From Belliella pelovolcani (lineage in GTDB: Bacteria > Bacteroidota > Bacteroidia > Cytophagales > Cyclobacteriaceae), in NCBI RefSeq assembly GCF_900156785.1, contig NZ_FTOP01000004.1, positions 1 through 64,000 of the forward strand: a DNA stretch of 64,000 nucleotides, in the 5' to 3' direction. The notes beneath the pieces were generated by a model that saw nothing but the letters and a program-made list of their open reading frames with translations, had not been told where the DNA came from and searched no databases. Shown piece after piece: positions 36,798-45,075 of this stretch. A program made the position numbers and the translations under genes. Within the stretch, counting starts at the first letter, position 1. The number at the start of each line of letters is the position of its first letter.

Positions 36798-37628
36798 ATG
36801 GCCAACAAGGAAAATAAAAAGCTTACTGAAGATCAAGACAAAGACTTTGGTTTCCCTTTCGTGGACGTAGTTCCTTTGGAAGTACAGGCATTAAATGAAA
36901 ACGATTCTGAAAAAATAGAAGAAACCGAAGAAGCTCCTATCATTGGGGAAGTTGAACCAGTTCTCGAAGAAGAAATCAAGGCTGATATCACCGAAAGCTC
37001 AGAGCAATCACAAGAAAGTAAGGGAACGGGCACTTCAACCAAACCTATCGAGATCAAAAGACAAGATCGGACAATTGCCACGAAAGAGAGAAAGAGCAGT
37101 AACAAAACTCCAATTTTCTTATCATTGACGCTTTTGGTTTTGATCGTACTTGGAGCAATGGCTTATTTCTTGTACTATTTGCCAGAGTATGGAAATCCAA
37201 ATGATGCTCAGATAGCTGAGGAAGTTACTACACCAGCAATACCCGAAGAATCTCTCACGTCTATTGCTGTGGAGCCTGATCTTGATGATGTGGTAGTGAG
37301 TGAAGGAATTGAAGAAGAGCGTACTTCAGATGTAATAGCCGCTGATGTAGCGCAAAATCAAGCACCAACATTAACATTGATTCAGAGTAGGGCGGGAAGC
37401 CCTAGATACTTTATCATCGTTGGTAGCGTTGTGAATGAAAATTTTGCCAGAAGAGAAGCAGAAAAGTACCTCAGTGATGGCTATGATACTTGGATTGTGT
37501 TCCCTTATGGTGATATCAGAAATTTCAGAATAGCCATTGGGCAATTTGAAAGTTTGGAAGCGGCCACTCCTGATTGGGAAGCAGCTAAGAAAGTTTATGG
37601 AAACGAAATTTGGATTTTGAAATATTAA
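36798..37628 (+). CDS. Membrane protein with C-terminal SPOR domain
   Basis: 276 residues: an acidic cytoplasmic N-terminus (about 1-110), one membrane helix (FLSLTLLVLIVLGAMAYFLY, about 113-132), a periplasmic linker rich in Glu/Val (133-195), and a SPOR domain (about 200-276) with PRYFIIVGSVVNENFARREA, GDIRNFRIAIGQF and WILKY. SPOR domains bind peptidoglycan strands stripped of stem peptides, which accumulate at the septum. So it is expected at the division site, periplasmic side. The exbB gene starts 1 nt after the stop. A SPOR protein inside an ExbBD-TonB block is the point of note. Confidence 0.86.
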   Translation: MANKENKKLTEDQDKDFGFPFVDVVPLEVQALNENDSEKIEETEEAPIIGEVEPVLEEEIKADITESSEQSQESKGTGTSTKPIEIKRQDRTIATKERKSSNKTPIFLSLTLLVLIVLGAMAYFLYYLPEYGNPNDAQIAEEVTTPAIPEESLTSIAVEPDLDDVVVSEGIEEERTSDVIAADVAQNQAPTLTLIQSRAGSPRYFIIVGSVVNENFARREAEKYLSDGYDTWIVFPYGDIRNFRIAIGQFESLEAATPDWEAAKKVYGNEIWILKY

Positions 37629-37629
37629 T

Positions 37630-38322
37630 ATGATGTTATTACAAACCCTCTCTACTGACGGTAATATGATGGTAGATAGCTTGGCAATCATGGAGCCAGG
37701 CAAAGGAGATATAGGTCTTCTAGATTTGATGATCAAAGGTGGCTACATGATGATTCCGCTTTATGCGCTATTTGTCCTAGCGATTTTCATCTTTGTTGAG
37801 CGAATCATCACGCTTAGAAAAGCCGCCAAATCCCCAAAGCATCTTATGGATCAAATTAAAATATTGGTCCAAGGGGGACAAGTAGAAAAAGCAAAAATCC
37901 TATGCGCACAAGAAAATACACCAGTGGCCAATATGATTTCAAAAGGACTGGAAAGAATAGGTAGTCCTTTAAAAAACATAGAGGTTGCCATCGAAAATGT
38001 TGGTAAAATTGAAATCTACAAGCTAGAAAAAAATCTAAATCTACTTGCAACTGTTTCAGGAGCAGCACCGATGATCGGTTTTTTGGGTACAGTAGCAGGT
38101 ATGATTAGGGCATTTATTGGGGTAGCTCAGGAAGAAGGTATGGTTTCTCCCAAGTTGCTATCTACTGGGATTTATGAAGCCATGATTACGACAGCTACTG
38201 GCTTAGTGGTAGGTATCATTGCTTATCTGGGTTACAATTATTTGGTGACTCAAGTATCCAAATTGGTACACAATATGGAATATACTTCCATAGAGTTTAT
38301 GGACATTCTACAAGAGAAATAA
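37630..38322 (+). CDS. exbB: MotA/TolQ/ExbB family proton channel
   Basis: 230 residues with three membrane helices, the first about 42-62 (YMMIPLYALFVLAIFIFVE), the second and third about 140-160 and 185-205 (ISGAAPMIGFLGTVAGMIRAF, EAMITTATGLVVGIIAYLGY). The TolQ/ExbB signature is the conserved GxxGTVxGM between helices 2 and 3. It forms the proton channel of a Tol/ExbBD-type motor. A soluble N-terminus of about 40 residues is longer than in E. coli ExbB. It starts 1 nt after the SPOR stop and exbD follows after 1 nt. Confidence 0.93.
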   Translation: MMLLQTLSTDGNMMVDSLAIMEPGKGDIGLLDLMIKGGYMMIPLYALFVLAIFIFVERIITLRKAAKSPKHLMDQIKILVQGGQVEKAKILCAQENTPVANMISKGLERIGSPLKNIEVAIENVGKIEIYKLEKNLNLLATVSGAAPMIGFLGTVAGMIRAFIGVAQEEGMVSPKLLSTGIYEAMITTATGLVVGIIAYLGYNYLVTQVSKLVHNMEYTSIEFMDILQEK

Positions 38323-38323
38323 A

Positions 38324-38716
38324 ATGGCCTTACAATCAAAACATAAAGTCGAATCAGCATTCAGTATGTCATCGATGACAGATATTATCTTTCTGTTGTT
38401 GATCTTTTTTATGTTGACTTCTTCCTTTATTACCCCATCTGGGCTTCCTGTGAATTTGCCTTCTAGTGAGGCATCAGATATAGTCATGCAAGAAGTGACA
38501 GTCACAGTGACCAAAGATCTACGATTTTCTGTAAATGACAGGGTGGTGGATAGAGAAGCCATCAAGGGAGAATTGACTACTTTATTACAAGATAAGAAGG
38601 GACAGGTCGTTCTACATATAGACAAAGAGGTACCTGTTGAATATTTGGTAGAAATCGGTGGAATTGCTGCTGGCTTAGAAGCCAATGTATCCATCGCAAC
38701 CAAACCATATAAATAA
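38324..38716 (+). CDS. exbD: ExbD/TolR family protein
   Basis: 130 residues: a cytoplasmic stub, one helix with the proton-carrying Asp20 (SSMTDIIFLLLIFFMLTS) and a periplasmic domain with LRFSVNDRVVDREAI and VPVEYLVEIGGIAAG, typical of ExbD/TolR. It binds the ExbB channel and couples proton flow to the transducer. The gene is 1 nt after exbB, and the transducer gene starts 4 nt after its stop. The fold does not tell TolR from ExbD. Confidence 0.93.
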   Translation: MALQSKHKVESAFSMSSMTDIIFLLLIFFMLTSSFITPSGLPVNLPSSEASDIVMQEVTVTVTKDLRFSVNDRVVDREAIKGELTTLLQDKKGQVVLHIDKEVPVEYLVEIGGIAAGLEANVSIATKPYK

Positions 38717-38720
38717 GCAA

Positions 38721-39677
38721 ATGGAAATCTGGCAAAGCGATAGAGAAGAAGCTGCTAACAAACGAAAAGCAGGAATTATCACATTGATCATCAATGTGCT
38801 GGTGTTGCTTTTTGTCTATTTTATGGTTGTCTGGAAACAACCGATCCCACCATTACCTCAGTATGGTTTGGAATTAAACTTAGGTTTTTCAGATTTTGGA
38901 AGTGGTAATACTCAGACACTTTCAGCGCCCAATGATATCCAATCTGAGGTCACAACACCCGCTGCACCAGGAGAAATTGCTACAAAGCCAACTGAAGCAG
39001 CAACTTCAGCATCTCAACCCGCTTCTCAAGCAAGGCCAGCTTCAACACCCACTAAATCCAGCCTAGAAGCAGTTTCCAAAACACCAAGCACGATTAAAGG
39101 TGCAGAGAAAACTACACCTGTGGTAAAAGAAGCGGTACCAGAAAAGAAGGCAACCACACCTGTCACAGAGCCAGCAAAAGCAGAAGCAGAAAAAACCACT
39201 CCTAAAGTAGAAGAAAAGCCCAAAGTGGATCAAAGAGCCCTAATGGGAGCAGGTGGTACATCTGGAACGGGTACTCAAGCAGCAACTGGAAGTGCTCAAG
39301 GCTCTTCTACGCAAAAAGGTGATGAAGGAAAACCTACAGGTACAGTGGACGGAAGAGCACTTATGGGTTCAGGTACGGGTCAAGGTGTTGCAGGACCAGG
39401 TTCAGGGTATAATTTAGAATTAGCTGGATGGGATTTTGCTACAAGACCAAATATTCGAGATAATATTTCAACCAGAAATGGTCGTATTGTTTTTAAAATT
39501 ACTGTAGATGATAGTGGTCGAGTAGTTCAAGCAATGCCTTTAGAGTACAATGTTTCTAATGAAGTATTAGCTTACTACAGAACAGTGGTCAATCAAATTT
39601 CTTTTAAAAGGCAAAGTGGCAATCCAACAGCAGATTATTCCACTGGAAAAATCACTTTCATCATCAAGGTAGATTGA
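38721..39677 (+). CDS. TonB/TolA-like energy transducer
   Basis: 318 residues from ATG 38721; a longer frame from 38685 starts inside exbD and is not needed. Near the N-terminus is one membrane helix (KAGIITLIINVLVLLFVYFM, about 17-36), then a long low-complexity periplasmic span (about 60-225) rich in Ala, Thr, Pro and Lys with two copies of RALMG (DQRALMGAGG, DGRALMGSGT), and a compact C-terminal domain (230-318) with NGRIVFKITVDDSGRVVQAM and GKITFIIKVD, a TonB-C/TolA-like fold. Expected to transmit energy from ExbBD to the envelope. The proline/alanine-rich linker suits spanning the periplasm. The folC start follows. Confidence 0.85.
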   Translation: MEIWQSDREEAANKRKAGIITLIINVLVLLFVYFMVVWKQPIPPLPQYGLELNLGFSDFGSGNTQTLSAPNDIQSEVTTPAAPGEIATKPTEAATSASQPASQARPASTPTKSSLEAVSKTPSTIKGAEKTTPVVKEAVPEKKATTPVTEPAKAEAEKTTPKVEEKPKVDQRALMGAGGTSGTGTQAATGSAQGSSTQKGDEGKPTGTVDGRALMGSGTGQGVAGPGSGYNLELAGWDFATRPNIRDNISTRNGRIVFKITVDDSGRVVQAMPLEYNVSNEVLAYYRTVVNQISFKRQSGNPTADYSTGKITFIIKVD

Positions 39678-39682
39678 TTCAA

Positions 39683-40969
39683 ATGATGAATTATGAACAG
39701 ACATTGGACTACTTGTTCAATGCACTTCCTATGTTTCAGCGAGTTGGTGCATCAGCTTTTAAGAAGGATCTGAGTAATACCATTGCCCTATGTAATCACC
39801 TCGAAAATCCACAACACCAATTTAAAACCATCCATGTAGCTGGTACAAATGGAAAGGGGAGTTCTTCTCACGCAATTTGTTCCGTATTGATGGAGGCTGG
39901 ATATAAGGTGGGACTTTATACCTCTCCACATTTAAAATCCTTTACAGAGCGAATCAAAATCAATGGTCAGGAAATAGCTGAGAAGGATGTAATAGCATTT
40001 GTTGCAGAAAATAAGGCATTTTTAGATGAAGTAAAGCCTAGTTTTTTTGAGATGACTGTCGGTATGGCCTTTTGGTACTTTGCCAAAGAGGAGGTAGATA
40101 TTGCAGTCATAGAAGTAGGTATGGGTGGGAGATTGGATAGTACCAATGTGATACAGCCAGAAGTTTGCTTGATAACCAATATCGGTTATGATCATATGCA
40201 GTTTTTGGGAGATACATTGGAAGCTATAGCAGGAGAGAAGGCTGGAATTATCAAGGAAAATACTCCAGTTGTAATTAGTCAAAGACAAAGAGAAACCACC
40301 GCTGTATTTCAGGCAATAGCTGCTAAGAAAAATGCTCCAATCTATTTTGCTGAAGATTTTATTCAAATTGAAAAAGCTGCATCTCACAATTCGGGAAGTT
40401 ACCAAATAAGAATTTCTGATCAACAATTCCCAATAAACCTAGACTTGAAAGGAAATTACCAACAGCAAAATCTCGCTGGAATCATACAGACCATTGAAGT
40501 GCTGAGAAATCTTGGATATGTAATACCACAAGAGGAATTAGAAAATGGTCTCCGTAAGATTGTAAAAAATACTGGACTGAAGGGCAGGTGGCAAGAGCTA
40601 GGTCTGCAGCCAAGAATTATATGTGATACTGGCCATAACCAAGATGGGATTTCTCAGATCTTGAATCAACTCAACGAATATACTTATAACAAACTTTGGA
40701 TGATACTTGGTATGGTCAACGACAAGGATTTGGATAAGGTCTTAGCTATGTTGCCTAAAGAAGCAGCATATATTTTCGTTGAAGCTAAAATACCAAGGGC
40801 ACTATCAGCAACAGCATTGGCCAATCAAGCGGAAAAGTATCAGTTAAAAGGGCTTGTCATTGCTGATGTCAACGATGGCTTAGCATATGCTAAGAAAAAT
40901 GCTGCAAAAGATGACCTAATTTTTATTGGGGGTAGTACCTTTGTGGTCGCTGAAATAAACGACTTATAA
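39683..40969 (+). CDS. folC: Bifunctional folylpolyglutamate synthase / dihydrofolate synthase
   Basis: 428 residues from ATG 39683 (a TTG at 39674 overlapping the transducer stop is in frame; I prefer the ATG, which sits beside the MNYEQTLDYLF start). The Mur-ligase-type ATP site is HVAGTNGKGSSSHAI (about 49-63), with the following TSPHLKSFTERIKING block and LITNIGYDHMQFLGDTLEAI in the middle domain. The C-terminal domain holds GLKGRWQELG and CDTGHNQDGI. It adds glutamate to dihydropteroate and to folate. Its co-location with the ExbBD-TonB block recurs in Bacteroidota from memory, though no functional link is evident. trmB starts 2 nt after the stop. Confidence 0.94.
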   Translation: MMNYEQTLDYLFNALPMFQRVGASAFKKDLSNTIALCNHLENPQHQFKTIHVAGTNGKGSSSHAICSVLMEAGYKVGLYTSPHLKSFTERIKINGQEIAEKDVIAFVAENKAFLDEVKPSFFEMTVGMAFWYFAKEEVDIAVIEVGMGGRLDSTNVIQPEVCLITNIGYDHMQFLGDTLEAIAGEKAGIIKENTPVVISQRQRETTAVFQAIAAKKNAPIYFAEDFIQIEKAASHNSGSYQIRISDQQFPINLDLKGNYQQQNLAGIIQTIEVLRNLGYVIPQEELENGLRKIVKNTGLKGRWQELGLQPRIICDTGHNQDGISQILNQLNEYTYNKLWMILGMVNDKDLDKVLAMLPKEAAYIFVEAKIPRALSATALANQAEKYQLKGLVIADVNDGLAYAKKNAAKDDLIFIGGSTFVVAEINDL

Positions 40970-40971
40970 GC

Positions 40972-41631
40972 ATGGGTAGGAATAAACTCCAGAGATTCAA
41001 AGAAAACGAAGAGAATAGAAATGTAATACAGGCTGGCAAGCCAACTTTTGAAACAATCAAAGGCAACTGGAACAAGGTACAATTCGAAAATGATCAGCCC
41101 ATAGTTGTGGAATTGGCTTGTGGAAGGGGCGAGTTTACTGTAGGTTTGGCAAGAGAGTATCCAGCTCAGAATTTCATTGGTGTTGATATCAAAGGCTCTA
41201 GGATTTGGAAAGGTTCTACTATAGCCATACAAGAAGGCTTACAAAATGTTGCATTTTTAAGGACACAAATACAGCAGCTGAGTGATTTTTTCTCGGTTGA
41301 GGAAATATCAGAGCTTTGGATCACTTTTCCAGACCCATTTCCAAGAGATGGGGATGAAAAGCGAAGATTGACCAGTCCTAAGTTCTTGGAAATGTATAAG
41401 CCTCTATTGAAGTCAAGTGGGGTAATCCACTTTAAAACTGACAATACAGGACTCTTTGACTACACACTAGAGTTGCTTCAATCTCGAAATGATATTGAGA
41501 TTTTGGCTCATACGCATGATTTTTATCAATCAGAATATAAAGATGACCATCATGGTATCCAAACAAGATACGAGAAGATCTTTTCTGATAAAGGCGAAAA
41601 AATCAAGTATTTGAAATTTAAGTTTGTATAG
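40972..41631 (+). CDS. trmB: tRNA (guanine-N7-)-methyltransferase
   Basis: 219 residues. It methylates G46 of tRNAs with S-adenosylmethionine. The SAM-binding motif is VVELACGRGEFTVGLA (about 45-60), followed by NFIGVDIKGSRIWKG. The catalytic/substrate segment is LWITFPDPFPRDGDEKRRLTSP (about 115-136), and YQSEYKDDHHGIQTRYEKIF closes the fold. ATG at 40972, 2 nt after folC. It is the last gene of the holA run. Its final 14 nt overlap the convergent RES toxin gene, so read-through transcripts would be antisense to the toxin. Confidence 0.95.
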   Translation: MGRNKLQRFKENEENRNVIQAGKPTFETIKGNWNKVQFENDQPIVVELACGRGEFTVGLAREYPAQNFIGVDIKGSRIWKGSTIAIQEGLQNVAFLRTQIQQLSDFFSVEEISELWITFPDPFPRDGDEKRRLTSPKFLEMYKPLLKSSGVIHFKTDNTGLFDYTLELLQSRNDIEILAHTHDFYQSEYKDDHHGIQTRYEKIFSDKGEKIKYLKFKFV

Positions 41632-42085
41632 GTCTTCGATAAACCCTTGGATCAAAAATAAACGGATCAGAGCTTAAAAGCTTGAGTTGATCAAAATTTT
41701 TGGACGCTGGGTTGATTAAATAATTGTAACTTGAATGAACTATTGCACTGGGGACTCCCAGTGCTATTGTTTTTGAGTCATTAAAATAATTTTCAGCAAT
41801 TCTAGCCAGTCTCTTGCGATATGGATATTTATACCAGTTTTCTGGAAGGTCACCGAGGTCAATTTTGGCTATATGCTGGTCAGGTAAATGAATTGTCATT
41901 AGGTTCATCGCTGGTTGGAGCATTGGAGGCAGATTGACTATCACTTCCAACAAAGCAAGTGCTGTAGATTCACTGGTGTAAATCATTGCTCTTCCTTTAT
42001 TATTCCATCTACCTCCCGCATTAGCTGCGCCTACTCCTGATAGATCCTGAGCAAATTTCCTATTACTAAGCCTATATACGAGCAT
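41618..42085 (-). CDS. RES-domain NAD+-degrading toxin
   Basis: 155 residues spanning a complete RES domain. The family's conserved residues are visible: Arg5 in MLVYRLSN, GGRWNNKG with Arg26 (24-31), Tyr36/Glu47 in MIYTSESTALALLEV, and a C-terminal SDPFIFDPRVY. RES toxins (MbcT, ParT) destroy or modify NAD+ and so stop growth. It overlaps the antitoxin gene by 1 nt (TGATG), the usual coupling of this type II system. Its 3' end overlaps trmB by 14 nt on the other strand. Intact, so probably functional. Confidence 0.88.
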   Translation of the reverse strand: MLVYRLSNRKFAQDLSGVGAANAGGRWNNKGRAMIYTSESTALALLEVIVNLPPMLQPAMNLMTIHLPDQHIAKIDLGDLPENWYKYPYRKRLARIAENYFNDSKTIALGVPSAIVHSSYNYLINPASKNFDQLKLLSSDPFIFDPRVYRRPIQT

Positions 42086-42519
42086 CAGCTATAAACACCA
42101 TATTCAATCCTGCTCAATAGATCTCTCACCTTAGATATACCTTCTGGATAAGTGATGACTTCCATAGGCGTAAGTCCACCTAGTGCAGTATTGGGTAGAT
42201 CTAACCACATGAAAAAATTATCCCTAGACTCTAACACATCTTCTCCATACAAAAATAAATCCGTCACTTCCAATAGCTTCACCGCATCAGAAATATTCAA
42301 TAATGCATTGGACTTGATCTTTCTGTATAGGGTAGGCTCTGAGGTACCTAGAATAGCAGCTATCTGCGTAACAGAAAGGTCATAATGATCTCTAAAATTG
42401 GTTATTGTGTAAGCTTTCATTCCTTCAGAAGCTAATGAAATGTATTCCAATGCGCTATCACTATCGGTAGTGACATAAGGAAAACCTAGGATATCTGATA
42501 TGGAATCGTATTTTTTCAT
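42085..42519 (-). CDS. Xre/MbcA/ParS-type antitoxin
   Basis: 144 residues. An N-terminal helix-turn-helix (about 40-80: FRDHYDLSVTQIAAILGTSE, TLYRKIKSNALLN) leads to the toxin-binding DUF2384/MbcA-ParS domain (about 80-144) with AVKLLEVTDLFLYGEDVLES and WLDLPNTALGGLTPMEVI, the RES-partner signature. It should bind and silence the RES toxin and repress its own promoter. The gene comes first, before the toxin, as is normal. The palindrome at 42532-42549 overlaps its promoter. Confidence 0.9.
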   Translation of the reverse strand: MKKYDSISDILGFPYVTTDSDSALEYISLASEGMKAYTITNFRDHYDLSVTQIAAILGTSEPTLYRKIKSNALLNISDAVKLLEVTDLFLYGEDVLESRDNFFMWLDLPNTALGGLTPMEVITYPEGISKVRDLLSRIEYGVYS

Positions 42520-42531
42520 TTAATAATTTAT

Positions 42532-42549
42532 TTTATCAAATTTAATAAA
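42532..42549 (-). promoter_or_regulatory. Toxin-antitoxin promoter with overlapping palindromic operator
   Basis: On the minus strand TTTATTAAATTTGATAAA is a palindrome matching its complement at 16 of 18 positions. Its centre contains TAAATTTG (42537-42544), an exact TAnnTTTG -7 box. The transcript would start about 12 nt before the ATG at 42519. A repressor bound here would block the promoter, the expected autoregulation by the Xre antitoxin. Confidence 0.5.
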
Positions 42550-42609
42550 CTTTACTCATATTAAAAAGGATTTCCTTAATTTTCATACTTACCATTTCCT
42601 GGACAAAAC

Positions 42610-45018
42610 TCAAAGTACGCCGGACAGGTCTACTTTTGCTAAATAGAAAGCATGTTGGATTTTAGTGTAAAGTTCGTCTTTATCTACAGGTTTGGTCATG
42701 TAGTCATCCATACCTACTGCTTTTACCTTAGATTTTGCTTTATCTGTTGCATCGGCAGTCACAGCGATGATGGGGATATTTTGATATTTGGATCCTGCCT
42801 CTCCTTTGCGAATGGCCTCGGTCGCTTCGTAACCATCCATTTCAGGCATTTGTAAATCCATCAAAATAAGATCAAAATGGCTAGCTTTCAACTTATCTAA
42901 AGCCTCAAGCCCATGATTAGCAATATCAAAGCTAGTGTTTTTCCATTTCCTCAGGATTGATTTCATTACCATTTGATTGACAGGATTGTCCTCTACGATT
43001 AAAATATGCTTTCCTTCCAAATCATACACACCGTTGACTATTGGAGAGACTGAAAGCTTTTGTTCACGAGTAGGCACTTTGAAATTAAGATGGATCTGAA
43101 CTTTGGTACCTTTGCCTTGTTCGCTGGAGATATCTATTTTTCCTTGATAAAGCTCTACAAGTGCTTTTACTATACACAATCCCAATCCAAATCCCCCAAA
43201 CTTCCTTTTGTCGTCAATCTGCTCCTGTATAAATGACTCGTAGATTCTATTCAATTTAGCCTGATCGATTCCTACACCAGTATCTTGAATTGTAATGCTA
43301 AGGTCTACTGTATTGTCATTTTTCATGATTGAATTGATGCTGAGCTTTACTTCTCCATCTTGAGTGAATTTTACTGCATTATTCAAGACATTGAGAATGA
43401 TTTGCCTAATTCTAGCCTTATCCCCAAGGATATATTTTGGAAGTTGATTGATTTCCTCGTAAATGAATTTCAGATTTTTATTCTTTACTTGATTTTCTGT
43501 AATGGTTCTCAATTCTTGAATGACCTTACTTATTTCAAGCTGTCTTTCTTCTAGCTTGAGTTCCTTTTTCTCAATTTTAGAATAATCCAGAATGTCATCT
43601 ATGGCTGATAAAAGACCAAGGGAAGAGTACTGAATGACCTCTAAGTCAGATTTTATTTTTTGGTCTTCCGTAGAATCTTGAATAGATTTTGAAAGTCCAA
43701 TTACGGCATTTAGCGGCGTACGCAATTCATGGCTGATATTGGAGAGGAAAAAAGACTTGATTTCGTTGGACTCTTGGGATCTTTGGAGAGCTATTTCCTG
43801 CATCTTTTCCTTTTCTGATTTCAGTATTCTAATTCTATTCGCCATGGATAGTGAAAGGAAGATGATTTCTAAACCAGTACCAAATTTTGATGCATTTTCT
43901 GTGAGGAATGAATTTGGAATGACACTGAAATTATTTAAGATAAAAACTAGAAATCCTGCAAAAAAGAAGAAAAGACCTATCCTAAAAAATATATCAGGAG
44001 CAGCTTGCTTTCTGATAGAAGTCACCAATGTTCCTATGATCAGGAATAATAAGAGAATGCCAAATAAATTCACAAAAGGATAATAAAACTCTTGACCTGC
44101 TCTAATAAAGAATATTGCACCGACCAGAGTTAATACACATATATGAAGTGAATTGTACGCTTTTTCCAATAGGGGACTAAAGCTTTTTACTTTCATGTAA
44201 ATTTGCACATACCTGCCAAAAGCCAAAGTAGAAAAAGCCGCTGCAATCAATACAGCCTGTCTAGATAGCCACCCTGCATCGGGAGTGAAGTATTGAAAGA
44301 AATAACCATCTAAAGAAAGATGAAGCAGTGCAATCGATAATACATAGATGAAGTACAATAGAAAACTCTTCTCTTTGATTCCAAAATAAAAAAACAAATA
44401 AATGGTACCTGCCAATAACAAGATCCCATAAAACAAACCAAATACAAGTTGTTCTTTATAAGAGCTAAGAATCAAAGAATTAGCACTGTGAAGATCAAGA
44501 GGAAGATTGATTACCTCCCCATCACTCTGATATTGCACATAAAAATCATATGTCTGATTAGCTTCAAGTTCTATTGGAAAAATCATCTTCCTGTGCGATA
44601 GGGGCTTATCACTGAATGGCAACAAATCACCTGTAATTTGGCTTGTGATTGTTCCTGCTTCATTCACTTGATATAATTCAATAATATCAGTGATCGGCCT
44701 GCCAGTTTCAAAAAATAAACTTAGAGGTTTATCTGATGTATTTGCTAATTTAAATCTTAACCAATAATTGTCTTTCGTAAAACCCAAATTGGTATTGGAG
44801 CCAGCTATCGCTTCAAAATCAAAAGTATCCTGTTTTTCTAGAAAATCTTCAATTTTTAAAATAGCTGCGCCAACGTTGGTGATTTCAGCTGATTGATAAA
44901 TCGTTTTTGGACTTAGAAAACTATCCTGATCAATCAAAAATTGGCCTTTTATTTCTAAATTCCCAAAAAGAAAGTAAATGGGAAGTATGAATCCGTAAAT
45001 CAGTTGTAACTTTTTCAT
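42610..45018 (-). CDS. 7TMR-DISM hybrid sensor histidine kinase / response regulator
   Basis: 802 residues. A signal or first helix (1-26), an extracellular 7TMR-DISMED2-type domain (about 30-185; LGFTKDNYWLRFKLANTS), seven membrane segments (about 190-395), HisKA with phospho-acceptor His430 in NISHELRTPLNAVIG, an HATPase domain (DTGVGIDQAKLNRIYESF, FGLGLCIVKALVELYQGKI), and a C-terminal receiver with Asp721 in ILMDLQMPEMDG. There is no HPt domain, so phosphate must pass to another protein. DISM extracellular domains are thought to bind carbohydrates or small ligands. It lies 57 nt after the 3-hydroxyacyl-CoA dehydrogenase gene on the same strand and may be cotranscribed with that cluster. 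Confidence 0.92.
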   Translation of the reverse strand: MKKLQLIYGFILPIYFLFGNLEIKGQFLIDQDSFLSPKTIYQSAEITNVGAAILKIEDFLEKQDTFDFEAIAGSNTNLGFTKDNYWLRFKLANTSDKPLSLFFETGRPITDIIELYQVNEAGTITSQITGDLLPFSDKPLSHRKMIFPIELEANQTYDFYVQYQSDGEVINLPLDLHSANSLILSSYKEQLVFGLFYGILLLAGTIYLFFYFGIKEKSFLLYFIYVLSIALLHLSLDGYFFQYFTPDAGWLSRQAVLIAAAFSTLAFGRYVQIYMKVKSFSPLLEKAYNSLHICVLTLVGAIFFIRAGQEFYYPFVNLFGILLLFLIIGTLVTSIRKQAAPDIFFRIGLFFFFAGFLVFILNNFSVIPNSFLTENASKFGTGLEIIFLSLSMANRIRILKSEKEKMQEIALQRSQESNEIKSFFLSNISHELRTPLNAVIGLSKSIQDSTEDQKIKSDLEVIQYSSLGLLSAIDDILDYSKIEKKELKLEERQLEISKVIQELRTITENQVKNKNLKFIYEEINQLPKYILGDKARIRQIILNVLNNAVKFTQDGEVKLSINSIMKNDNTVDLSITIQDTGVGIDQAKLNRIYESFIQEQIDDKRKFGGFGLGLCIVKALVELYQGKIDISSEQGKGTKVQIHLNFKVPTREQKLSVSPIVNGVYDLEGKHILIVEDNPVNQMVMKSILRKWKNTSFDIANHGLEALDKLKASHFDLILMDLQMPEMDGYEATEAIRKGEAGSKYQNIPIIAVTADATDKAKSKVKAVGMDDYMTKPVDKDELYTKIQHAFYLAKVDLSGVL

Positions 45019-45075
45019 TATTTAGTATTGTGGTGATAAGTCCAACAACTTACGGAATTGATTTGTTAATTGGAT

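Noticed and set aside
38685-38720. TonB-like gene starting inside exbD
   Set aside because: The extra twelve residues are an overlap artefact; the ATG at 38721 fits the gene spacing of 4 nt and the short cytoplasmic stub before the helix.
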